DNA of 64,000 bases, taken from assembly GCF_900458895.1 (NCBI RefSeq), contig NZ_LR962863.1, positions 1,860,001 to 1,924,000 on the forward strand, in the 5' to 3' direction. The notes below the pieces were generated by a model. The model did not search any database, was not told the DNA's origin, and saw nothing but the letters and a program-made list of their open reading frames with translations. Below, in pieces: positions 57,381 to 64,000 of the stretch; position 1 is the first letter of the stretch, and every line of letters starts with the position of its first letter. Position numbers and translations under genes: made by a program. The stretch is from Staphylococcus schleiferi. GTDB taxonomy: Bacteria; Bacillota; Bacilli; Staphylococcales; Staphylococcaceae.

Positions 57381-58539
57381 AATGACTATGAGAAATTTTT
57401 ATATTCTCTTAGTTATTTTATTTTTGATGGAATTTGCGCGAGGAATGTACGTACTGAGTTATTTACCCCTATTGCCAACAGCAACATCGATTGCAGTCAG
57501 TATCACTTCAATTGCAATTTCCATACATTTTATATCAGATTCTATTAGTAACTTTTTTGTTGGCTTTGTTTTAAAACGGCTTGGACCAACCATTGTGCTC
57601 ACTTTAGGTTTTATATTAGCCCTTGTGAGCCTGTTTTTAGTTATCTTTATGCCTACTTCACCTGTCGTACTCATTTTAAGTTCGGTTATGCTCGGCGTAG
57701 CTGTGTGTCCGATTTGGGTCATTATGCTAGCAAGTGTCGATGAACGGACACGAGGAAAACAAATGGGCTATGTCTATTTTTCTTGGCTTTCTGGGATGCT
57801 GGCCGGTATGATTACGATGAACCTAATATTCAAATCACATCCAACACATTTCAATTTTTTAATGTCGCTATGTGTCGCAATTGCGTTCATCTTGTATTGC
57901 TTTGTAAAGGTTAAGTTGACCGATTATAATACGAAAAATGTAAAGCAACAATTACGTCAAATTGTAAGTGTATCTAAACGTCATTTGATTTTATTTCCAG
58001 GTATCTTGTTGCAAGGGCTCGCAATCAGTGCATTAGTCCCTGTACTCCCGCAATATGCCCTGGATATCGTCGGAGTGACGACGCTTGAATACACACTTGC
58101 AATTGTTATTGGTGGTGTAGGCTGCACCATTTCGATGTTATTTTTATCAAAAATCATAGATGCCCATTCGACACGTTTCATGTACTTCGTTATCTTTTTA
58201 GGGTTTGTAATTTACGGTACTTCTATTTTTATTTTAACGTTCTTAACACATATTGTTGTCGTATGGATAATCGCCTTTTTCATTGGTGTGCTTTATGGTA
58301 TCCTGTTGCCAGCTTGGAACACTTTCATGGCAAGTTTTATTCATCCAAGTGAACAAGAAGAAACTTGGGGCGTGATTAATAGTATACAAGGCTTCGGTGC
58401 CATGATAGGGCCTTTATTTGGTGGTCCATTGTCACAATTTTTTGGCAGTCCTATCTATACTTTTTATTTTGCAGCACTGATTATCTTTTTCTTAGCTATT
58501 TTTTATGGTGGCTATTTTGTAAAACGTCATCAGTCATAA
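57358..58539 (+). CDS. ltaA: LTA glycolipid anchor flippase LtaA
   Basis: 393 residues from [20 protein letters not shown], overlapping ugtP by 23 bases, with GGAAAGGTG before it. Twelve-helix MFS transporter ([36 protein letters not shown]) that flips Glc2-DAG to the outer leaflet. Partner of UgtP. Confidence 0.93.
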   Translation: MQNYSSNKMTMRNFYILLVILFLMEFARGMYVLSYLPLLPTATSIAVSITSIAISIHFISDSISNFFVGFVLKRLGPTIVLTLGFILALVSLFLVIFMPTSPVVLILSSVMLGVAVCPIWVIMLASVDERTRGKQMGYVYFSWLSGMLAGMITMNLIFKSHPTHFNFLMSLCVAIAFILYCFVKVKLTDYNTKNVKQQLRQIVSVSKRHLILFPGILLQGLAISALVPVLPQYALDIVGVTTLEYTLAIVIGGVGCTISMLFLSKIIDAHSTRFMYFVIFLGFVIYGTSIFILTFLTHIVVVWIIAFFIGVLYGILLPAWNTFMASFIHPSEQEETWGVINSIQGFGAMIGPLFGGPLSQFFGSPIYTFYFAALIIFFLAIFYGGYFVKRHQS

Positions 58540-58632
58540 AGTTTCAAGTCTTCTTTAAGCAATCGATTTTGACTTAAAAACGTTTATTAAAATGATGGAA
58601 CGTGCTTGGGCTGGATTTAATCAAATAAAAAC

Positions 58633-59422
58633 GGTTCTTCATTTTTTATGGTGGGATGACATAAGTCATCCTGCTTTTTTGTACAAAAATAGCGCAAATG
58701 CCTCTATAATTTTAAGTGACTAAACCAAAAATAAAGAAGACATATTGCGCCTATGTGTAATGATATATTAAAGTTACTAAAAATTAAAGATAATAATATT
58801 AAAATCACTAAAGTTGAAGAAGATGTAGTTATTAGAGGTAAGAAATCTAACGTCATCTTTGGTACCCTTTCATACAAGCCTATGACTTGTCCTCACTGTT
58901 ATCATACGAATCCAAACCGAATACACAAACACGGAAAACGTTTATCGCGAATTACTTTTTTAAGATTCCAAGAGATAGCAGTGTATTTAAATCTGTTAAA
59001 ACAATGTTTTAAATGTATGGTTTGTGATCGGACTTTTACTTCTAAAACAAATGTTGTTGAGGATAACTGTTTTATCTCAAACCATGTTCAGAAAGCCATT
59101 ATAGATAAAGCAACACAAGTTCGCTCAGAAACTGATATCGCAAGTGATTGTAACGTTTCTGCATCTTCTGTAAAACGTGTGATTCATAAAGTAAGCAATG
59201 CCACTTTTCAATAGTGAAATTGCTTAAATAGATTGCGTACCGAGTCGAGACTCCCGAGGCATAGAGCCGAAACCGAAAATCCATTTTGGCTTCTTATGAG
59301 CTACAATAAAAGCCAAAATTAGTTGAGGTAAGGCGCCTGGGAAAGCGAGACTCGAAGAAGAAATCGGAAGTTTGCAACTTAATTATTATAGACACATAAC
59401 CACCATATAAAGTGTACAGCCA
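58633..59422 (+). mobile_element. internally deleted ISL3-like element, copy D (second deletion type)
   Basis: 790 bases in the opposite orientation to A-C, same terminal repeats, perfect duplication ATAAAAAC at 58625-58632 and 59423-59430. More of the transposase N terminus is kept than in A-C, and the deletion runs almost to the stop codon, so this is a separate deletion event in the same parent. Near the left end GGATGAC/GTCATCC forms a subterminal hairpin. Confidence 0.88.
58753..59214 (+). pseudogene. ISL3-like transposase N-terminal remnant (copy D)
   Basis: 153 codons: complete zinc-ribbon (MTCPHCYHTNPNRIHKHGKR and CFKCMVCDRTFTSKT) and a helix-turn-helix region (SETDIASDCNVSASSVKRVI), then an abrupt junction into the former 3' end (NATFQ, stop). 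It keeps the DNA-binding part and lacks the catalytic DDE-type core, so it could still bind the ends. Confidence 0.85.
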
Positions 59423-59468
59423 TAAAAACTGTCAATCGCCACATTAGAGGCAAATCGACAGGATGAAA

Positions 59469-59502
59469 AAAACCTTTTAAAGTGTCTGCTTTAAAAGGTT
59501 TT
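59469..59502. terminator. bidirectional terminator right of element D
   Basis: AAAACCTTTTAAAG pairs perfectly with CTTTAAAAGGTTTT, then ATTAATT. Serves the 2H phosphoesterase gene on the minus strand and perhaps the original ltaA transcript. Confidence 0.8.
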
Positions 59503-59556
59503 ATTAATTAAGTATGCACGATGAAGGGCCATCTTCAAAAACGCTTATTACGCGTT

Positions 59557-60066
59557 CTACCCCAATGAATATGTTTCAATTTCTTTCCATTCATCTTCTG
59601 TGTCATCATATTTCATCAATGAAATTTGCTCAATTGTTTCTTTATGATCAACACCTGCTAAACGAACTTGACCATAAATGTCTTCAAATTCTTGGCTCGT
59701 TAAACCTTGAGCAATTGTAAAGTGCGGAACAAATGGATGCTCTGATTTCCCATAAAAATCGTCTCCATCAAAGCGGTTAAATAAATCCACTAACGCTTCT
59801 GTTTTTTCAACTTTGAAATAGATTACATTTGTAATTGGTGCAAAATTAGAAGCTTTTGTTGCATGAATATCAGCAACTTTAGCCCCTTCTAAACGTTTTT
59901 CAATATTAGCTTTTACACTGTCAAATTCTTGATCATCAATTTCAAAATGACTTTTAATAGTAATATGAGGTTTAATCTTTGTGTAGTGTTTATCATAACG
60001 TTTACGATAGGCATTAACCTCATTTTGGAAATCTTTTGATGGAATTAACGCTAACCCTAGAATCAT
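59557..60066 (-). CDS. YjcG-type 2H phosphoesterase (2'-5' RNA ligase family)
   Basis: A 169-residue protein with both histidine motifs of the 2H superfamily: [10 protein letters not shown] and [10 protein letters not shown]. Start [20 protein letters not shown] behind AAGGAGG. Substrate unknown; members act on 2',3' or 2'-5' phosphodiesters. Adjacent to a YjcH-like esterase as in other Bacilli. Confidence 0.88.
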   Translation of the reverse strand: MILGLALIPSKDFQNEVNAYRKRYDKHYTKIKPHITIKSHFEIDDQEFDSVKANIEKRLEGAKVADIHATKASNFAPITNVIYFKVEKTEALVDLFNRFDGDDFYGKSEHPFVPHFTIAQGLTSQEFEDIYGQVRLAGVDHKETIEQISLMKYDDTEDEWKEIETYSLG

Positions 60067-60119
60067 TTCAATTCCTCCTTTGTTTTCACTTGCCTCTATT
60101 ATAGCAAATTTTCTAATAA

Positions 60120-60854
60120 TTAGTTACTTAAAAAGTGTGTGAGTATTTTTGGCAGTTCTTTTTGCCAAGTTTTCCAGTTATGTCCGCCATCCAATTCCTC
60201 ATAATAATAAGTCACTTGCTCGCATTCTACTAAGTCTCTGAATGCGCGATTCGGGGTTAAGAAATCTGCTTGTTTCCCAGTAGTCGGTAATTTAAAATCA
60301 CATTCTTCTTTGCCGATTGCATGCCAAATATTTAAATGTGATTTAAACTGACATCTTTCGAAAATCTGTTTCACAATGTCGTCATAATAAGGACTCAAAA
60401 TCCCAATTTGACTCATCACACGCGGATAACTTAAGCCTGTTAAAAGTGCAATACTACCAGCTAAACTATCTCCTAATAATAAGCGCGCATTGCCAACCTT
60501 ATACGTTGCAAACTGACGATCTATCCATGGAAGTAACTCTTTAACTACAGCTTGAACCGTCTTCGCTGCTTTTTCCCCTTGAGGATGAAATTCAGTACTT
60601 CTATCCTTCACTGATTCATAGTGAAACCCAATAATAATTGCACGCTCAACTTCGCCTTTTTTCCTCAGTTTTTCATATACACGATGGAGTTGACCATATC
60701 TAAAAAAGTCTTGGCCATCAAAACATATGATTACTTTTGATTTATATAAATCCGAATAATCTTTCGGTAAATAGACGGATAACGTGATTTCTCTATCTAA
60801 ATAATCACTTTTAAATTGTGTTTCTGTTATTTGTCCTGGCGTAAATGATGTCAT
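60120..60854 (-). CDS. YjcH-like alpha/beta hydrolase (esterase D/enterochelin-esterase type)
   Basis: 244 residues from [20 protein letters not shown], chosen for AGGAGG eight bases upstream; the frame is open 35 codons further, through the leader hairpin. Nucleophile Ser in [17 protein letters not shown], acid Asp in the C-terminal third, His in [15 protein letters not shown]. Typical of the putative esterase family (PF00756). Natural substrate unknown. Confidence 0.85.
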   Translation of the reverse strand: MTSFTPGQITETQFKSDYLDREITLSVYLPKDYSDLYKSKVIICFDGQDFFRYGQLHRVYEKLRKKGEVERAIIIGFHYESVKDRSTEFHPQGEKAAKTVQAVVKELLPWIDRQFATYKVGNARLLLGDSLAGSIALLTGLSYPRVMSQIGILSPYYDDIVKQIFERCQFKSHLNIWHAIGKEECDFKLPTTGKQADFLTPNRAFRDLVECEQVTYYYEELDGGHNWKTWQKELPKILTHFLSN

Positions 60855-60961
60855 AAAAAGACGCCTCCTCATACGAATTAACCTCATTGTATCAGGAGAC
60901 GTCTCATGTGTTAATCTAAAAAACTTAATTTTATTATATAATTTGAAGTTATCTATCAAAT
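60855..60961 (-). promoter_or_regulatory. esterase promoter and Shine-Dalgarno-sequestering leader hairpin
   Basis: Minus-strand TTTGAT (60955-60960), 16-base spacer, TATAAT (60933-60938). The leader then forms AGACGTCTCCT pairing with AGGAGGCGTCT (60894-60904 with 60859-60869, one G-U) plus a GTAT/ATAC extension. The right arm contains the gene's AGGAGG, and the stem is followed by TTTTT and ATG. It could act as terminator and as translation block. Confidence 0.65.
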
Positions 60962-61019
60962 GCTGTACGACTCATTTGGTATGTTAGTATACGACTGACG
61001 ATATCAGATATGATATTGT

Positions 61020-62606
61020 TTACTCGAATTGATCTTCTTTCAATCGCTTCGGATAATCTTCTAACCAAAATGTAGCTGTTGGAATCTCTTTCGGATCGGG
61101 TTGATATATGGCTGTTTTGCCTGTGCCCTTTTCTTTTTTCTGTCTTTCAAAATCTTTTAATGCATGCATTGCAGGTTTATGCAGAATCCAAATGGCAATA
61201 ATATTTAACCAAGCCATCATACCCACACCTAAATCCCCCATTGCCCAAGCAGTATCAGCCGTTTTAACTGCACCATAGGCTGTCGCAGCAATGAGTACAA
61301 GACGTGTGACATTTTGCCAAAGCTTATTTTGATTTTTAGCAATTCGGTTCGTTAAGAAACTTACATTCGTCTCGGCAATGTAATAATAAGCGAGAATCGT
61401 TGTGAATGCGAAAAAGAACAGTGCAATCGCTATAAAGTATGAACCAAATCCTGAAAAACTTGGGTCAAAATGATAACTTGATCCTTGAATCGCCTTATCA
61501 ATCCCTGCTTGTGCATACATCGCAGTTCCGGAATAATCTTTACTGCCATCAGGACTTTGTACGAAAATCCCACTATCTTTAATTAAATTCGGCATCCCAT
61601 TTTTAGCCATTGATCCATCCGTTGTATTATATGTGCCAGAAATAAGAATGATTAATGCTGTTGCCGTACAAACGAATAACGTATCAACATAAACAGAGAA
61701 CGCTTGAACCAGACCTTGTTTCGCTGGGTGAGAGACTTCTGCCGCAGCAGCTGCATGAGGTCCTGTCCCTTGACCCGCTTCGTTTGAATAAAGTCCTCGT
61801 TTCACACCAATTTCAATCATTGCACCGATAATGCCTCCAAATGCAGCTTCCATACCAAAAGCCGATTTAAAAATCAGTGCAAATAATGCCGGAACTTCTT
61901 GGATATTTAACAAAATAATCACTACAGCCATTAAAATATAAATAATTGCCATAAAAGGAACAACAGCTGTTGCTACATTGGCAATCCATTTAACACCACC
62001 AAAAATAATTAACGCTAAAATGACCGCTAGCACTATGGCGATAATCCATGATGGTATTCCAAATGCATTATGCATGGAACTTGCAATCGCATTGGATTGA
62101 ACACCTGGTAGTAATAAGCCCACAGAAATAATCGTGACAATCGCGAAAATCAGTCCGTAAATTTTACCGAACTTCCCTTTGATGCCACGTTCGATATAGT
62201 AGGCCGGACCCCCACGATACTCGCCATCTTCTTCTTTCTTATAAATTTGTCCTAATGCTGATTCAACAAAAGCTGTACCTGCACCTAAAAATGCTGTAAT
62301 CCACATCCAAAAAACGGCCCCGGGACCTCCAATAAAAATTGCAGTAGAAACACCCACGATGTTCCCTGTACCGACACGACCCGCTAAAGACAATGCTATT
62401 GCTTGAAAACTTGAAATCCCTGTCGGTGATTTTTCACCTTGAAACATTAAACGAATCATTTCTTTAAAATGTCTAACCTGTAAAAAACGTGTCATTAAAC
62501 TAAAAGCGATACCAGTAAGTAACAAACCATAAACGAGCGGTTTACTCCACACCACTTCATTTAGCCATCCCACAATCACTTCTAACATACACATGCCCCC
62601 TATCAT
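61020..62606 (-). CDS. alanine/glycine:cation symporter (AGCS family)
   Basis: A 528-residue protein with about ten helices; signatures GRVGTGNIVGVSTAIFIGGP and YSNEAGQGTGPHAAAAAEV. Imports Ala or Gly with Na+ or H+. The sequence just before the first ATG lacks a strong Shine-Dalgarno; MLEVIVGWLNEVVW five codons later, behind GGGGG, may be the true start. Monocistronic. Confidence 0.9.
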   Translation of the reverse strand: MIGGMCMLEVIVGWLNEVVWSKPLVYGLLLTGIAFSLMTRFLQVRHFKEMIRLMFQGEKSPTGISSFQAIALSLAGRVGTGNIVGVSTAIFIGGPGAVFWMWITAFLGAGTAFVESALGQIYKKEEDGEYRGGPAYYIERGIKGKFGKIYGLIFAIVTIISVGLLLPGVQSNAIASSMHNAFGIPSWIIAIVLAVILALIIFGGVKWIANVATAVVPFMAIIYILMAVVIILLNIQEVPALFALIFKSAFGMEAAFGGIIGAMIEIGVKRGLYSNEAGQGTGPHAAAAAEVSHPAKQGLVQAFSVYVDTLFVCTATALIILISGTYNTTDGSMAKNGMPNLIKDSGIFVQSPDGSKDYSGTAMYAQAGIDKAIQGSSYHFDPSFSGFGSYFIAIALFFFAFTTILAYYYIAETNVSFLTNRIAKNQNKLWQNVTRLVLIAATAYGAVKTADTAWAMGDLGVGMMAWLNIIAIWILHKPAMHALKDFERQKKEKGTGKTAIYQPDPKEIPTATFWLEDYPKRLKEDQFE

Positions 62607-62803
62607 CCCGCTAAATTTTTAAATTTTCAGATAAATCTGCTGTCAGTATACACATTTAATAAATTCCGTGCAACTTATTATTAAAATTCACATACTAAAT
62701 AAAAATTGAAAAGATTTATTGTCGATATTTCATTTTTTTCTTTTAACACGTATGTAGTTGGGCTATACTAAAATATAAGTGTTTACAAAAGGAGGAACAA
62801 TTT

Positions 62804-63901
62804 ATGACGAATAAAGTGTGGTTTCGTTCAGGCATCGCACTGTTGCTTTTATTTTTACTCATTAAATTATTTATAGATGTCAATCATATCTTTATGCCGA
62901 TCGTTATCATTATTCAATCTATCATATTGCCCTTACTATTAAGTGGCTTTTTATTCTATATTTGTTTGCCTTTTCAAAAGATGTTAGAAAAACGGCATAT
63001 TCCACGTTGGGCAAGTATTACCATTATTTTACTTGGACTTACAGCTCTTATTGGCGCTGTCATTGGTGTCATTGGACCTGTTATTGCAACACAAATTGAG
63101 AATCTCATTCACCAAATCCCATTTATACAACGTGAAGCTGAACGTCTTATTAATTTTGCATTAGACCAACGTGATCGACTTCCATCACAAGTAACTGACA
63201 AAATTAATGATATCGTTTCTTACATTAGTGAAATGGCATCAAATATTTTATCTAACTCACTCAATATTGTAACAAGTATTGTGTCCACACTTTTCTTGTT
63301 AATCTTAGTTCCGTTTTTCTTAATCTATATGTTGAAAGATCACGAACGTTTTATTCCAGCAGTTGCCCGCTTTTTTAATGGCGAGCGTAAAATATTTGTC
63401 GTTACACTTTTAAAAGATTTGAACCAAACATTAAAATCTTATATCCAAGGTCAAGTTACAGTGAGTTTAATACTCGGAACCATTTTATACATCGGCTATA
63501 GTATCATAGGTCTAGAATATACATTATTACTCGTCATGTTCGCCATTGTCGCAAATATGATTCCATTTTTAGGACCATGGATGGCATTTTTACCAGCGGG
63601 TATTTTAGGATTGATTCAAAGCCCTTCAACCTTTATATGGGTCTGTGTGGTCACTTTAGTTGCGCAACAATTAGAAGGTAACGTTATCACGCCTAACGTA
63701 ATGGGTAAATCTTTAAACATTCACCCATTAACAATTATTATCGTTATTTTAGCTTCAGGTAGTTTAGGCGGTTTCATGCTCATCTTAGTAGCTGTTCCGT
63801 TATACGCTGTCCTTAAAACGATTGCACGAAATGTTTACAAATATCGTCACCAAATTTTACACAAAGCACAAAGTAATGTAGACGATAACAGCATTCTCTA
63901 A
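62804..63901 (+). CDS. AI-2E family transporter
   Basis: A 365-residue protein with about eight helices of the UPF0118/AI-2E family: PFFLIYMLKDHERFIPAVAR, SYIQGQVTVSLILGTILYIG and QLEGNVITPNVMGKSLNIHP. Members include Na+/H+ antiporters and an AI-2 exporter, so the name does not fix the substrate. AAAGGAGG before ATG. Confidence 0.88.
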   Translation: MTNKVWFRSGIALLLLFLLIKLFIDVNHIFMPIVIIIQSIILPLLLSGFLFYICLPFQKMLEKRHIPRWASITIILLGLTALIGAVIGVIGPVIATQIENLIHQIPFIQREAERLINFALDQRDRLPSQVTDKINDIVSYISEMASNILSNSLNIVTSIVSTLFLLILVPFFLIYMLKDHERFIPAVARFFNGERKIFVVTLLKDLNQTLKSYIQGQVTVSLILGTILYIGYSIIGLEYTLLLVMFAIVANMIPFLGPWMAFLPAGILGLIQSPSTFIWVCVVTLVAQQLEGNVITPNVMGKSLNIHPLTIIIVILASGSLGGFMLILVAVPLYAVLKTIARNVYKYRHQILHKAQSNVDDNSIL

Positions 63902-63958
63902 ATCTTTTTAAAAGAACGATTAAAAACACGTCGAATATCAAGTTTTGAGATTCAACGC

Positions 63959-64000
63959 AAAAAAGCAATTTCCCTCTCAATGAGCGAAATTGCTTTTTTT
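63959..64000 (+). terminator. terminator of the AI-2E family gene
   Basis: AAAAAGCAATTTC pairs with GAAATTGC and is followed by TTTTTTT at the window end. Confidence 0.85.

Noticed and set aside
17946..59430. Four 0.8-kb repeats as a CRISPR or as intact insertion sequences
   Set aside because: Too long and too far apart for CRISPR. The transposase lacks its catalytic middle in every copy, so they are not intact insertion sequences.

Overview
The window is low-GC Firmicutes DNA from a Staphylococcus that is not S. aureus, most likely a member of the S. intermedius/hyicus side of the genus (an inference, not proven here). Genus-level evidence: a bifunctional autolysin with GW repeats (atl) beside lcpB, the ugtP-ltaA glycolipid pair, a lysine-type MurE, dltXABCD, comK with its IDEAL-domain neighbour, ktrD-htrA, and an FSIRK-signal Sdr-like surface protein. 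Gene order agrees with the S. aureus core in several blocks (lcpB-GNAT-atl; menB-menH-menD-menF/menA; comK-IDEAL-lplA; ktrD-htrA-terC-prfC-yueH-murE/ugtP-ltaA; yjcG-yjcH), but the dlt operon sits between blocks where I do not expect it in S. aureus.

Layout. 1-8.9 kb (minus strand): an operon-like accessory glycopolymer locus. It holds a UDP-ManNAc dehydrogenase, an ABC-2 export permease, three glycosyltransferases (one a CgeB-like plus GT2 fusion) and coiled-coil proteins of unknown function. Five of its genes are broken by single-base indels. 9-18 kb: pgcA, lcpB, a small conserved gene, a GNAT gene and atl, whose reading frame is broken twice in the amidase domain. 18.8-31.4 kb: an OatA-type and a second acyltransferase, an aminotransferase, the menaquinone genes menFDHB and menA, and a GNAT-FetA-FetB operon. 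31.5-42.4 kb: a YolD-like gene under a LexA box, tRNA-Asn and tRNA-Ser, comK, an IDEAL protein, lplA, two small genes, a 1074-residue wall-anchored adhesin, and a metallophosphatase homologue with a degenerate active site. 42.7-47 kb: dltXABCD, with dltD frameshifted. 47.9-58.5 kb: ktrD-htrA, terC behind a yybP-ykoY (manganese) riboswitch, prfC, a YueH-like gene, murE, ugtP, ltaA. 59.5-64 kb: 2H phosphoesterase, esterase, AGCS symporter, AI-2E family permease.

Four about 0.8-kb elements at 18.0, 32.5, 47.0 and 58.6 kb share about 22-bp imperfect inverted repeats. They carry remnants of one ISL3-like transposase with its middle deleted in two different ways. Three have perfect 8-bp target duplications of closely similar sequence. 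All four lie at gene ends, beside terminators, on the borders of the blocks above.

Much of the window concerns the cell envelope: wall glycopolymer synthesis and attachment (polysaccharide locus, pgcA, lcpB), teichoic acid D-alanylation (dlt), LTA anchor (ugtP-ltaA), peptidoglycan synthesis, hydrolysis and probably O-acetylation (murE, atl, OatA-like) and a surface adhesin. The most striking features are the shared family of deleted elements, the strong clustering and one-way direction (+1) of homopolymer frameshifts, two leader hairpins with U-tracts that run into Shine-Dalgarno sequences, and a metallophosphatase that has lost metal ligands.
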